NCBI RefSeq assembly: GCF_033239625.1
Contig: NZ_BTCK01000002.1
Coordinates: forward strand, 124,001-188,000
DNA length: 64,000 nucleotides
Reading direction: 5' to 3'
Origin: Paenibacillus_T sp033239625
GTDB taxonomy: Bacteria > Bacillota > Bacilli > Paenibacillales > Paenibacillaceae
Position 1 is the first letter of the stretch. The number at the start of each line of letters is the position of its first letter. Made by a program: the position numbers and the translations under genes. This document shows, in pieces, positions 1 through 9,501 of the stretch. The notes under the pieces are model-generated. The model was not told the origin of the DNA, searched no databases, and worked only from the letters and a program-made list of their open reading frames with translations.

Positions 1-2
1 TG

Positions 3-503
3 CGCAAACCGAAGAAAGCGATGCTCGCCGGTTTCGTCGGGTTACTTATTGTCGGTGGTTTATATGTCGCGATCGTGGTCGCGGCAGTCGGTGTATTCGG
101 GTCGGAAGAGATTAAGAATTTGCTGTGGCCGACGCTGGAATTAGCCAAAGCCACGACGCTGCCCGCGAACGTATTGGAACGGTTGGATGCTGCTTTTCTG
201 GCGGTGTGGGTTACAGCTGTATTCACAACGCTGTTATCCAGTTATTTTCTGACCATTCGAATGACGAGCGAATTGTTCCGACTGAATGATCACAAGGCGA
301 TATCGACATTTATATTGCCGATCGTATTCATACTTGCGATGATTCCCCAGAATATTATTCAGCTCTATGCCGTAATCGAAGATGTTGGGCGTATTGGATT
401 ATACATTACGGTCGGATACCCCGGATTGCTGTTGATCGTCTCGCTAGTCCGCAAGAAACGAGGGAATCAGCCAAGTGACAACGTTATGGAGCCGGTTCAT
501 TAA
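3..503 (+). CDS. GerB-type spore germination permease, C-terminal part (5' end outside window)
   Basis: Reading frame is open from the window edge and closes at 503; the first in-frame ATG at 21 is internal. The visible ~166 residues carry four or five hydrophobic segments with short charged loops (FRLNDHK, LVRKKRG), as expected for the last helices of the GerAB/GerKB amino-acid-permease-like family. In the family this protein sits in the inner spore membrane and forms the germinant-sensing/transport subunit with GerA and GerC. The stop overlaps the GTG of the following GerC gene by 29 nt, so the two are translationally coupled. Identification rests mainly on the tail sequence plus the unmistakable GerC partner; the missing N-terminus cannot be judged. 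Confidence 0.85.
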   Translation, partial: RKPKKAMLAGFVGLLIVGGLYVAIVVAAVGVFGSEEIKNLLWPTLELAKATTLPANVLERLDAAFLAVWVTAVFTTLLSSYFLTIRMTSELFRLNDHKAISTFILPIVFILAMIPQNIIQLYAVIEDVGRIGLYITVGYPGLLLIVSLVRKKRGNQPSDNVMEPVH

Positions 504-1704
504 GCTTTCGATTATATCGCTGCTGGTTTGCCCTTTGCTAACGGGTTGTTGGGATCGCCTGGAGATCGAAGATCGTGCAGTCGTGTTAGGGATCTCCATC
601 GATCAGACGAAGTCCAATCGGGATGAAGATGATGCTGTAACCCATATGAGAGGGGCTATTCCTGCTCCGAAACAGGGATACTACCACGTTGCCGTCCAGA
701 TCGCATTGCCTGGAAGAATCCCGCTTGGTCCGGGCGAAGGCGGGGGCGGTGCAGCCAATTCGTCGGCCACCGTCTGGGTGCTGGACACATTCGGCCATAC
801 GCTCGATGACGCGTTTATGAGGCTGCAGCAGCAGACTTCCGCCCGTCTCTTTTTTGGTCATCTGAGGGTAATCATCATATCCGAAGCAGTGGCGAGGAAA
901 GGGATGGATAACATCAACGATTTCTTTCGGCGGAACTCCGAAGTTCGTCGAATGGCGTGGATGATGGTTGCCAAAGGCAATGCAATGCGAATGATGAAGG
1001 CAGCCCCCAAGCTGGAGCGGATTCCAACCTTGTATTTGATCACGACTTTGGATCAAGGCATTAAGATGGGCAAGTTTCCAAAGGATTATATCGGCACGTT
1101 CTGGAGCAATTCGACCAAGAAGGGTCAAGAAGGGTATCTTCCTTATGTGGAGCTGCAGAAAGAACAGAACATCGAGATCAAAGGGCTTGCTTATTTCAAA
1201 GGGGCCCATATGGTCGGCAAAACGAAGCCGATTGAAATCGGAGCGTTCTTGGCGGTCAAAGGGGTCAACCCTGCTGGTTATCGTGTTTATGTCACGTTGG
1301 ATGGATCTTCCAAGATGATTATGACCACCACAACGAATCGTAGTGTGAGTTGGACAGCAAGCATGAAGCAAGGGCACCCGCATTTTGATATCCGAATCAT
1401 GCTGGAAGTCAATGTGGAAGAGAAGATGGATCAGGACCTCGATATAAATAGCGAAGAGGTTCTTCGTCAGATCGAGGCCGAACAAGCGGAGGGGGCAACG
1501 AAGGCCTGCAAAACGCTTATCGCACAGACGCAGGAAGCGGGGAGTGACATCTTCGGCTTCGGCGAATACATCCGAGCCAAGAAGAGACAGTATTGGAATA
1601 CGAACGTGCAAACCAAAGAAAAGTGGCAGGAGCAATATCAAGACGTAACGTTCGATGTGGAGACTCGCGTTAATGTTAGACGAGTTGGTATGAAGGCCAA
1701 GTAA
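475..1704 (+). CDS. Ger(x)C family spore germination lipoprotein
   Basis: 409 residues, GTG start preceded by GAGGG. A signal sequence ends in a lipobox (LLTGC, Cys about residue 25), followed by the family hallmark WDRLEIEDRA and later FFGHLRVIIISEAVARKG. GerC subunits are lipid-anchored on the outer face of the inner spore membrane and are needed for the assembled germinant receptor. The body fits the usual ~370-410 residue length, ending with the conserved C-terminal domain (AEQAEGATKACKTLI through KEKWQEQYQDV). It overlaps the permease gene upstream and is followed 23 nt later by a small membrane gene, giving an operon of at least three genes. The germinant cannot be predicted. Confidence 0.93.
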   Translation: MTTLWSRFIKLSIISLLVCPLLTGCWDRLEIEDRAVVLGISIDQTKSNRDEDDAVTHMRGAIPAPKQGYYHVAVQIALPGRIPLGPGEGGGGAANSSATVWVLDTFGHTLDDAFMRLQQQTSARLFFGHLRVIIISEAVARKGMDNINDFFRRNSEVRRMAWMMVAKGNAMRMMKAAPKLERIPTLYLITTLDQGIKMGKFPKDYIGTFWSNSTKKGQEGYLPYVELQKEQNIEIKGLAYFKGAHMVGKTKPIEIGAFLAVKGVNPAGYRVYVTLDGSSKMIMTTTTNRSVSWTASMKQGHPHFDIRIMLEVNVEEKMDQDLDINSEEVLRQIEAEQAEGATKACKTLIAQTQEAGSDIFGFGEYIRAKKRQYWNTNVQTKEKWQEQYQDVTFDVETRVNVRRVGMKAK

Positions 1705-1727
1705 TATCAGCAGCAAGGGGGAGCGTT

Positions 1728-1934
1728 GTGAATCTACTAGTTGGCTATACGGTTAATTTTATCGGCTATGCGATCCCTCTGCTCCTCTTCTCCGGGTTCA
1801 TGATTCTTCGCGTAGATCGTGTGCAGCTCAAGAAGAACAAGATGACCAAAGAACAAAAGTTCTCGACGGTCCTCGGCGTAACGAATATCGTGCTCGCCTG
1901 TTCTTTCTATGTGTTGAAGGTAGTGTTGTTCTGA
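1728..1934 (+). CDS. small two-helix membrane protein at end of germination operon
   Basis: 68 residues, GTG start with a near-perfect Shine-Dalgarno (AAGGGGGAG) 5-6 nt upstream. Two hydrophobic stretches (GYTVNFIGYAIPLLLFSGFM and VLGVTNIVLACSFYVLKVVLF) flank a basic loop (RVDRVQLKKNKMTKEQK). Small proteins of this architecture are often found as last genes of Bacillales ger operons. It is followed directly by a terminator, so it is the operon's last gene. No function can be assigned from sequence; a modulatory role in the receptor is inference from position only. Confidence 0.75.
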   Translation: MNLLVGYTVNFIGYAIPLLLFSGFMILRVDRVQLKKNKMTKEQKFSTVLGVTNIVLACSFYVLKVVLF

Positions 1935-1954
1935 TGATGTTTGACTTGTCCGTG

Positions 1955-1984
1955 ACCAGCCTCTTTGAGGCTGGTTTTCTTTTG
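1955..1984 (+). terminator. Rho-independent terminator of germination operon
   Basis: Nine-bp perfect stem ACCAGCCTC / GAGGCTGGT with a 3-nt loop, followed by TTTCTTTTG. It lies 20 nt after the small membrane gene. Confidence 0.9.
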
Positions 1985-2112
1985 TTCCTGCAATGCGCAA
2001 CTGCGTAATAAAACGACTACATCCTAGAAGAATACACATCGCTGTGAAAGCGATTTCTCACTATGATAGGTTCGAACCAATCGAATCCAAATATTGGGGA
2101 GGTCTATTCTTC

Positions 2113-5100
2113 ATGGCACGATTCAGGACATGGCTGGCTTGTCTGATGGCGGTGATGCTGCTGTTAGGTTCACTGACGGCATATGCGGAGAGCAGCACGA
2201 CAGATGACTCGGCGACGGGCAGCGATGGTGGTGCGGCGATTGCTGCATTGGCTTCGCCTTCAGGATCGGGGCAAACCGAGTTCGTTCGCATTAAGAACAA
2301 ATGGCAGAGCAACTATTTGTACGAATCATCCGATGGCATCGTTCGATACGGTTTTACGGCAGTTAGCGACCAATCATCGCAGTGGCGAATCGTCGATGAG
2401 AACGGCAAGAAGCGGATTCAGAACCGCAAGACGGGACATTATCTGACGATTGCCGAGGTTGCGAAGCGAAGAGACGCGCTGACGAGCCGCGATACTGCAG
2501 CGACCACGGCCAGCGATCAATGGTATATCGAGGAGGCAAGCCGCCCCGGCTACGTGCTGATCAAGAGCGCGACGGTCGATTCTTCGGTCAACCTCGTTAT
2601 CCACGAAGAGGATCAACTGGGGTATGCGGAAGCGAGCAGCGACATCAACGTGACGTTCGAGAGTCCGCAGTGGAAGCTGGAGCAGGTCGCAGCTGTGGAG
2701 CCGGTTCGGATCATTAACGAGGAGAGGGCCGGACAAGCGCTGTACGTGAAGAAGAATCCAGACAAGGACCGCGCAGCGGACGTCGTGGCATTCGGCAAGG
2801 TGGATGCCAATGATCCTAGCTCGCAATGGTATGTGGAGCCGGGCAGCAAGGGGAACTATCTGCTGAAAAACCGTGCGACGGGACAATATATCGTCCAGTT
2901 CGACGGGGGTGATTATTGGCGCGCGATCGAGCTGGGCGATTCTTCCGATCCGCTGAAGCTGGAGTGGAGCATGACGCCTTCCGTCAACCTGGCGGATACG
3001 CCGGTTGCCGGCTATGTGACGATCGCGAGTGCATTCAACGGCGCTTACGTATTGAATACGCAGTTCCCGACCGACAGCTATGCGCGTTCGAACGACTGGT
3101 CCAATGCCAAGCTTGCGAATGCGCATTGGCGGATCGTTCCTGCTGCCGATACGAAGCCTGTGAGGATCGTTAATTTTACAACGAGCATTGTGGGTACGGA
3201 TTATCTGTATGAGGAAGGCGGCGTCGTGAAGCATGGCGCGCTGGGCGCGGCTAACGCCGACAACCTCAACTATCAATGGTATGTCGAAGACTATAACGGC
3301 ACGAAGCGGATTCGCAATGCGGAGACGGGCCATTACGCACTAGCTGGCGATCCGCTCGCGACGGGAGATAGCGCGGCCGCCTCTGCTTCGAGTGGACAAT
3401 GGCAGATCGCAGCGTCGCTGCAATACGACGACTATGTCTCGATCGGAAGCGCAGCCGGCGGTTATTTGAACGTCGATGCGTCCGTCGATACGGCACGTGC
3501 GAGCGCAGTCGATCCGAATTCGGATGGCGCGCAGTGGCTGCTCGAGGATCCGGCGGTCAAGACCGATGGCTCGGTGCAGTACATTCGCATTCAGAATGAA
3601 TGGCAGCCGTTCGTGCTGTACGAAGATATGCAGGGTAATTTGAAATACGGCAATGCCCGCTTGGATCAACGCGACCAATGGGTGGTCGAGAAGTTCAGCG
3701 GCCGCAAACGGATCAAGAACCGTGCGACGGGGCACTACATCAACCTGCAGTCGATGAAGGACGGCCATATTCAAGTGACCGATGTCCAGGACGACTGGCG
3801 GAGCGCGATCTGGATCATCGAGACGGTGAGCGGGGGCTCCAAGCTCATTCACAGCGTGAACGATCCGAGCTCCGGCGGGGAGACAGACCGTCTGATCAAC
3901 CTGCAGAACTTGACCAAATATGCCGAGTACGCGGTCATTAACCGCAACTGGGGCAGTCCGAAGTGGAAGTTCATCAACGTCGTGGACGACCGGCCGACGA
4001 ACATTCGTCTCGTGAACAAGGCGGGCCAATCGCTGTATGAAGAAGTGTCAGCGAGCGATCCGACGCAGGGCGCGGTGAAATACGGCGACCGCGATGCTTC
4101 GGATGATTCTTCCGTTTGGTTCATCGAGGATGCAGGCGACAATGCGATCCGGTTGAAAAATACGGCGACGGGCCACTATGCAGCGATGGAAAACGTCGGC
4201 GCCGACGTTTCACTCGACGACCCGCCGCAGCCGCTGCAGACTCTCGAAACGATCTACCCGACGTGGGGAAGCGCGAAGTGGTTCATGGATACGACGCAGG
4301 AAGCGGGCTACATCGCCCTGCGCAGCGCTTGGGCCCAGCATTATATTAAGGCTGCCGATCCGGACAGCGTCGCGAAAGTGAGCAAGACGGTGAAGGCGGG
4401 TGACGGTACGATAGCCGACTCGGCGTTGTTCAGCGCAGTTCCGGTTACGCCGGCATCGCCGCCGGTTCCGACCGGTTATGTCCGCATCCGCAACGTGTTC
4501 AATCAGCAGGTGCTGTACGAAAACCAAGGCGGCGTTGTGCTCTACGGCAATGTGGACGCGTCCAACGGCTACTCGCATTGGCAGCTCGCGCAATTGCAAG
4601 ACGGCAGCACGCGTCTGGTGAACCGCGTAACGGGTCATGTGATGGCGATGAGCGCCGATTACCGTTACATCGAGGCCGTACCTGCTTCTAGCAGCGCGGA
4701 TTCGTCGACCTTATGGGCGATCGAACCGACGGCCGACGGAGCGAACGCCCTCATTCGGAGCCTGAACGGAAGCTACGACGACGAGTATATGAATGTGCAA
4801 AATAGTGCCGGCTACGCCGAGCGCGGATTGTATCCGTCCAACTTCGGCTCGCTGCAATGGCACTTCGAAACGGCGCCTGACGACTACGACGCGCCGTCCG
4901 TCGACGCTGCTCGCAATGATGCGACGAGTACGCCGGCGCTCCCGTCGCGCAATATCGTGCACATTGCCGTTCCGGCGGCGGGTTCGACCGCTGCGCGTTA
5001 CTTGAGCGAAACGAACGGTGCAATCTCGCTGAGCGAGGACGGCTCTGGTGCGGGTACGCAATGGCGCACGTATGACTACAACGGCCGCCAATTGCTGCAG

Positions 5101-8100
5101 AACACGGCGAGCGGACATCTGCTGTCGCTTGGTGATAACGGTTCGCTGGCTGTTACAGCCTTCAGTAACGCTGTCGATGTAAACACGCAATGGACGATCG
5201 ATGAGACGGTCGGTTATAGGACGATTCGCAGCGCTATCGAAGGAAATCCAGTTCTGACGCATACAAGCGGCGATGCGGGGGCGGAGGCGAATGCTGACCT
5301 TGACGATGCTCGATGGGTATTCCAGCTGGTTCGCGCAGACATTGCTTATGAAGCAGAGAATGCTTTCTTAGGCGGAGGCGTCCAGCTGTCGCAATCGACT
5401 TCAGGTTTTACAGGAACGAGTTATGTTGAAGGTTTATCGGTGGGAGGCGCGAAGCTGGCGTTCGCCATCAACGCACCAGAAGCAGATGCGTATCAGGCAG
5501 CGCTTCGCTACAAGGCAAGCGGTGCGAATGCCAAGTTGAACGTTTACGTGAACGGTCTGTTGTCGCAGCCGATCACGCTGCCAGCTTCGGCGGACTGGAC
5601 GTACGCTGTCTTGAATCTTGAGCTGCGTGCAGGAATTAACAATGTCACCGTACAATTCGATGCCGACAGCAGCAGCGGCAATGCGCTGATCGATTCGCTG
5701 ACCGTGAAGAACAGCACGGCGCCGAATGACCGAGGCGCAACGGTGCCTTACATCACTTATGAAGCCGAGAATGGCGTGACGAATGGGACGAAGCTCGGAC
5801 CTTCCCGCGCTTACAAGGATGTCGCGTCGGAGGCATCTGGCCGTGAAGCAGTCCGCCTGGACGCAACCGGACAGTATGTGGAATTCACGACGACGCAAGC
5901 AATCAATTCGATCGTCGTTCGGTTCTCGATGCCGGACAGCAGCACGGGTACGGGAATGGATGCAACGCTCGGCTTGTACGTGAACGGCGAATTCCGCCAG
6001 AAGCTGAGTCTGAACTCCAACCATGCTTGGGAGTACGGCAGCTATCCTTGGTCCAACGATCCGAACCAAGGCGGCGCTCACCGATTCTTCGATGAGGCGC
6101 ATGCGCTGATCGGGGATGTGCCGGCTGGCGCGACGATCCGACTGGAGAAGGATGCCGACAGCGCCGCAGACTATTACGTCATCGACCTTGCGGAGCTGGA
6201 ACAAGTGGCGGCACCGCTTGCAATGCCGGACGGCTTCGTATCGCTAGCCGACTACGGCGCGGTGCCGAATGACGGCGCGGACGATACGTCGGCTTTCCAA
6301 GAGGCACTTGCAGCGGCGCAGAAGGACGGCAATGGCCTATGGATTCCGGAAGGCGAATTCGAGCTTCGCGGCGATCAGATCTTGCTCGGAAGTCATGTCA
6401 CGATTCGCGGAGCAGGCATGTGGTACACCCAATTGACGGGCGCCCGATTCATGGGCAAGGGCAGTGATATTGAGGTGTACGATTTGCTCATTGACGGTGA
6501 TCTCAACATTCGCGACGACGAAGCGCATACGCATGCTTTTGAAGGTGCATTCGGTCCAGGTTCCGTCATCCAGAACGTATGGATCGAACATTCCAAGACA
6601 GGCTTGTGGCTCACGAAGCTGAAGGACAGCGACGACTACACAGATGGCCTCTATATGGTTGGTCTGCGTATTCGCAACCTGATGGCGGACGGCATCAACT
6701 TCTGCGTCGGCACAAGCAACAGCATGATGGAGCAGACCGACATTCGTTATCCGGGCGATGACGGCATCGCGATGTGGTCCGCAGAAGGACGCGCCAGCAT
6801 CAACAACACCGCGCGTTTCAATACGGTTGCGCTGCCATGGCTGGCGGACAACATCGTCGTCTTCGGCGGAACGGACAATAAGATTCAAGACAACATCGCG
6901 AAGGATACGATTACGAACGGTGCGGGCATCGCGGTATCGACGCGGTTCAACCCGGTTCCTTTCGCCGGCACGACGATCGTGGAACGCAATACGCTCATCC
7001 GCACTGGCAGCTATGATACGGGGTATCTGACTGATCTCGGTGCGATCTGGGTATTCGCGAGCGAGAAGGACTTGAACGGCAAAGTTATGATTCGGAACAA
7101 CGTCGCGCTCGACAGCACGTATTTGGGCCTGACGGTACAAGGGATTTACGGCGTTGATAACGTTACGTTGGAGAACTTGGTCATCGATGGGGTCGGCACC
7201 AAAGGCGTCGACGTCGCCAGCAGCGTTCGAGGCAAGCTGACAATCGACAATGTCATCGTCCGCAACAGCCGAATCGCGGACGTGGCGAACAACTCGTCCA
7301 GCTTCCAGCTGCAAGAAGTGAATGAAGGCTTCGCTTCGATGGTGAAGCCGTTCTCGGTGAAGGCGGCTGATGGTACGACGGGACGCTTCAGCCTGACGGC
7401 TGGCACCGCACTGCCGGTTCAAGTATTCAATAGCAGCGGCAACGATGTAACGACGCAGGCGCAGCTAACCATCAGCAACGGCTCGAATGCGGCTGTAATA
7501 GCGGGCAGCGGTAAAGCGATTGTAGGGCTTGCGGCAGGCGAAGCGATTGTTACGGTTACTTACAATGGAGCGGTTCGTGCTTATTCAGTCGCTGTTGCAC
7601 CTTCGACGAATAGCGGCAATGGCGGAGGCGTCATCAGTCCAGGAGGCAACGGCGGTACAGGATCGACGGGCGAAGGAGGCTCGGAAGGTGTCGTTGCCAG
7701 CGGCAGCGCGGCTGACAACGATGCAAGACTAGCGGAGATGACAGGCGGCACGATTACGTTCGACGTTGGTTCATCGCATGCAGCGGGTCAAGCGTCGTTT
7801 ACCGTGAAAGGGCTTCAAGCCGCGATATTAGCCCATCCTGACGGTACGATCATCGTTCAGAACGGCGACATATCCTACAAGCTGCCACTGTCTATCCTTG
7901 CAGAGCTATTGAAAGGAAAACCCGTTCCTTCGGACGCAGTCATTACATTCGTCGTCAAACCGCTTGATGAAGCGGCAGCGAAGAAGCTGGCAGAGCAGGC
8001 GAAGAAGCAAGGTCTCGATCTCAAGGGAGCGCTGGTCGACTTCGGCATCACGCTCCAAGCGAATGGCAAGACGACAGCTATTTCCAGCTTCGGCAGCACT

Positions 8101-8847
8101 TATGTCACGCGTATGCTTGTGATAGACGGCACGCTTGATCCGAAGACGGCAACGGCACTCGTCTACAATGAAGCGGCAGGCGCATTCCAATACGTGCCGG
8201 CAACCTTCGCGTCGTCCGGCGGCAAGACGACGATGACGATCATGAGCATGGGCAACAGCATCTACGGCGTGGCGGTTCACCCTGTTACCTTCGAGGATGT
8301 ATCGGCGCACTGGGCGAAAGACTGGATCGAGCCGCTCGCATCCAAATTGATCGTCAAAGGCGTTTCAGCCTCCTCCTTCGCGCCTAATCGCTCTATTACA
8401 AGAGCGGAATTCGCCGCGCTGCTTGTCCGCGCGCTTGGCTTGCGGGAGCAATCCGGCGGCGCGAGCTTCTCGGATATAGCCGCGAACGCATGGTACGCGC
8501 AAGACGTCCGCACGGCTTCGCAGTTCGGACTTGTGCAAGGGATGACGGACGGCAAGTTCCATCCAGGCGATTCGATAACGCGCGAGCAGATGGCGGTCAT
8601 GCTTGCCAAGGCGATCGCGATCGTGAAAGGCGAGCAATCGAGTGAAGTTACAGAGGCAGCGCCATCCAGCTTTACGGACGCTTCGAAGATTCACAGCTGG
8701 GCGGCAGATGCTGTCGCGTTGACGGTGCAACAGGGCATCATGCAGGGCAACCCTTCCGGCGAGTTTGCGCCTCAGAATCTCGCAACTCGCGCGGAAGCGG
8801 CCGTCGTCATTGGCCGGCTTCTTCAATCGGCAGGGCTAATAGATTAG
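2113..8847 (+). CDS. giant secreted SLH-anchored beta-helix glycosidase, GH87-like (probable alpha-1,3-glucanase)
   Basis: 2,244 residues from ATG 2113, which has GGGGAGG 9 nt upstream and a clean signal peptide (MARFRTWLACLMAV...LTAYAES); an upstream in-frame ATG at 1993 lacks these. Order: seven ~140-residue repeats (about residues 53-1075) of the form VRIxN..YLYE..G.vkYG...S.QW.ve...RI.NraTGHY, reminiscent of beta-trefoil/RICIN-type lectin modules; two CBM6/35-like modules starting YEAENA (about 1078) and YEAENG (about 1214); a right-handed beta-helix (about 1374-1733, opening SLADYGAVPNDGADDT); a Big-like domain; a Gly/Ser linker (about 1836-1863); a ~180-residue domain common before SLH; three SLH motifs (2057-2244). 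Asp1526 followed by Asp1549-Asp1550 matches the spacing I recall for the GH87 catalytic trio. Role inferred: cell-surface degradation of alpha-1,3-glucan. A different beta-helix family remains possible. Confidence 0.8.
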   Translation: MARFRTWLACLMAVMLLLGSLTAYAESSTTDDSATGSDGGAAIAALASPSGSGQTEFVRIKNKWQSNYLYESSDGIVRYGFTAVSDQSSQWRIVDENGKKRIQNRKTGHYLTIAEVAKRRDALTSRDTAATTASDQWYIEEASRPGYVLIKSATVDSSVNLVIHEEDQLGYAEASSDINVTFESPQWKLEQVAAVEPVRIINEERAGQALYVKKNPDKDRAADVVAFGKVDANDPSSQWYVEPGSKGNYLLKNRATGQYIVQFDGGDYWRAIELGDSSDPLKLEWSMTPSVNLADTPVAGYVTIASAFNGAYVLNTQFPTDSYARSNDWSNAKLANAHWRIVPAADTKPVRIVNFTTSIVGTDYLYEEGGVVKHGALGAANADNLNYQWYVEDYNGTKRIRNAETGHYALAGDPLATGDSAAASASSGQWQIAASLQYDDYVSIGSAAGGYLNVDASVDTARASAVDPNSDGAQWLLEDPAVKTDGSVQYIRIQNEWQPFVLYEDMQGNLKYGNARLDQRDQWVVEKFSGRKRIKNRATGHYINLQSMKDGHIQVTDVQDDWRSAIWIIETVSGGSKLIHSVNDPSSGGETDRLINLQNLTKYAEYAVINRNWGSPKWKFINVVDDRPTNIRLVNKAGQSLYEEVSASDPTQGAVKYGDRDASDDSSVWFIEDAGDNAIRLKNTATGHYAAMENVGADVSLDDPPQPLQTLETIYPTWGSAKWFMDTTQEAGYIALRSAWAQHYIKAADPDSVAKVSKTVKAGDGTIADSALFSAVPVTPASPPVPTGYVRIRNVFNQQVLYENQGGVVLYGNVDASNGYSHWQLAQLQDGSTRLVNRVTGHVMAMSADYRYIEAVPASSSADSSTLWAIEPTADGANALIRSLNGSYDDEYMNVQNSAGYAERGLYPSNFGSLQWHFETAPDDYDAPSVDAARNDATSTPALPSRNIVHIAVPAAGSTAARYLSETNGAISLSEDGSGAGTQWRTYDYNGRQLLQNTASGHLLSLGDNGSLAVTAFSNAVDVNTQWTIDETVGYRTIRSAIEGNPVLTHTSGDAGAEANADLDDARWVFQLVRADIAYEAENAFLGGGVQLSQSTSGFTGTSYVEGLSVGGAKLAFAINAPEADAYQAALRYKASGANAKLNVYVNGLLSQPITLPASADWTYAVLNLELRAGINNVTVQFDADSSSGNALIDSLTVKNSTAPNDRGATVPYITYEAENGVTNGTKLGPSRAYKDVASEASGREAVRLDATGQYVEFTTTQAINSIVVRFSMPDSSTGTGMDATLGLYVNGEFRQKLSLNSNHAWEYGSYPWSNDPNQGGAHRFFDEAHALIGDVPAGATIRLEKDADSAADYYVIDLAELEQVAAPLAMPDGFVSLADYGAVPNDGADDTSAFQEALAAAQKDGNGLWIPEGEFELRGDQILLGSHVTIRGAGMWYTQLTGARFMGKGSDIEVYDLLIDGDLNIRDDEAHTHAFEGAFGPGSVIQNVWIEHSKTGLWLTKLKDSDDYTDGLYMVGLRIRNLMADGINFCVGTSNSMMEQTDIRYPGDDGIAMWSAEGRASINNTARFNTVALPWLADNIVVFGGTDNKIQDNIAKDTITNGAGIAVSTRFNPVPFAGTTIVERNTLIRTGSYDTGYLTDLGAIWVFASEKDLNGKVMIRNNVALDSTYLGLTVQGIYGVDNVTLENLVIDGVGTKGVDVASSVRGKLTIDNVIVRNSRIADVANNSSSFQLQEVNEGFASMVKPFSVKAADGTTGRFSLTAGTALPVQVFNSSGNDVTTQAQLTISNGSNAAVIAGSGKAIVGLAAGEAIVTVTYNGAVRAYSVAVAPSTNSGNGGGVISPGGNGGTGSTGEGGSEGVVASGSAADNDARLAEMTGGTITFDVGSSHAAGQASFTVKGLQAAILAHPDGTIIVQNGDISYKLPLSILAELLKGKPVPSDAVITFVVKPLDEAAAKKLAEQAKKQGLDLKGALVDFGITLQANGKTTAISSFGSTYVTRMLVIDGTLDPKTATALVYNEAAGAFQYVPATFASSGGKTTMTIMSMGNSIYGVAVHPVTFEDVSAHWAKDWIEPLASKLIVKGVSASSFAPNRSITRAEFAALLVRALGLREQSGGASFSDIAANAWYAQDVRTASQFGLVQGMTDGKFHPGDSITREQMAVMLAKAIAIVKGEQSSEVTEAAPSSFTDASKIHSWAADAVALTVQQGIMQGNPSGEFAPQNLATRAEAAVVIGRLLQSAGLID

Positions 8848-8893
8848 CAACCCTGAACGATCGATTCTATTTAAAGCTAGTACTTTCTTGGGC

Positions 8894-8922
8894 AGCCGGG
8901 CATCCGAATAGGATGCCCGGCT
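8894..8922 (+). repeat. hairpin, first copy of duplicated 29-nt palindrome
   Basis: AGCCGGGCATCC / GGATGCCCGGCT, 12-bp perfect stem with loop GAATA. It follows the giant glycosidase but has no T-run. The identical palindrome recurs at 9091-9119 where it does have a T-run. Confidence 0.8.
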
Positions 8923-9053
8923 CAGGCTGTAGAGAAACCCCCTGTTTTTTAGAGGGCTGCGAATTACTCGGATTTTTTATTCAAAAAGTTGCTCTCAGAT
9001 CGTTTTTAATCGATTTTTCATTCACGAGATGAGAGCCACCATATAAAAATAAA

Positions 9054-9125
9054 AGTGTCGAAAAGTCCGTTGGACTTTCTCGACACTCTGAGCCGGGCAT
9101 CCGAATAGGATGCCCGGCTCTTTTT
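9054..9125 (+). terminator. tandem hairpins ending in a Rho-independent terminator
   Basis: First hairpin 9054-9087 pairs AGTGTCGAAAAGTCC with GGACTTTCTCGACACT (one bulge). It is followed at once by the 13-bp palindrome 9090-9120 (identical core to 8894-8922) and TTTTT. Probable main terminator of the giant glycosidase gene. Confidence 0.75.
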
Positions 9126-9196
9126 GTTACAATGAATCCATTAGCGTGAACGCTTTGGTAGGTTATCGAGAGGGCCCTCCACTTGCAAATGAGTAT

Positions 9197-9252
9197 TGAA
9201 AACCTGCGAATGGTTGCGCACTCTGGAGAAAATCCCTTATATTCGAGGGACG
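9197..9252 (+). repeat. 58-nt intergenic repeat, copy 1
   Basis: Aligns almost without gaps to 43637-43693 (shared TTGAAA.CCTGCGAATG, AAATCC.TTA, CGAGGGA.GG) and in reverse to 48277-48328. It directly abuts the larger nested repeat beginning at 9247. Confidence 0.6.
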
Positions 9253-9434
9253 GTTGCAGAAAGGCTTATTTGGCTCAAAATGCACCATTCCACGCTGTAA
9301 AGGTTGTGCCGGCGCTTATTAGCTCGAATGTGCCTATCAATCGGTCCAATTAACACGAATAGCCTCGCTGGCAAACGTTAGGCGCATGATACAGCCGATT
9401 CTCGCGGAATAACGACTGCGGCAACCGTTAGGCG
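9247..9434 (+). repeat. nested inverted intergenic repeat, copy D (diverged)
   Basis: Block 1 GGACGGTTGCAG..CTTATTTGG, core CAAAATGCACC (9276-9286), block 2 TAAAGGTTGTGCC.., block 3 CGAATAGCC..AACGTTAGGCG, block 4 GGAATAACGACTGCGGCAACC. Blocks 3 and 4 are reverse complements of blocks 2 and 1. It has the same layout as copies at 15445, 17490 and 17730 but its arms use GGTTGC/GCAACC instead of GAACT/AGTTC. Nothing else is visible in 8848-9501. Confidence 0.65.
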
Positions 9435-9501
9435 TTAGGCTTGCTAATAGAGAGGGCATCTTGGATTTCTCCAAGATGCCCTTTTGTGCAGCTGCAACTG
9501 A

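Noticed and set aside
586..1716. Long open frame on the minus strand opposite the GerC gene
   Set aside because: No domain, odd composition (His/Arg/Leu rich), and fully overlapped by a gene with clear family motifs.
1993..2112. Upstream in-frame ATG for the giant glycosidase
   Set aside because: It would add 40 residues before a textbook signal peptide, and the strong ribosome binding site belongs to the ATG at 2113.
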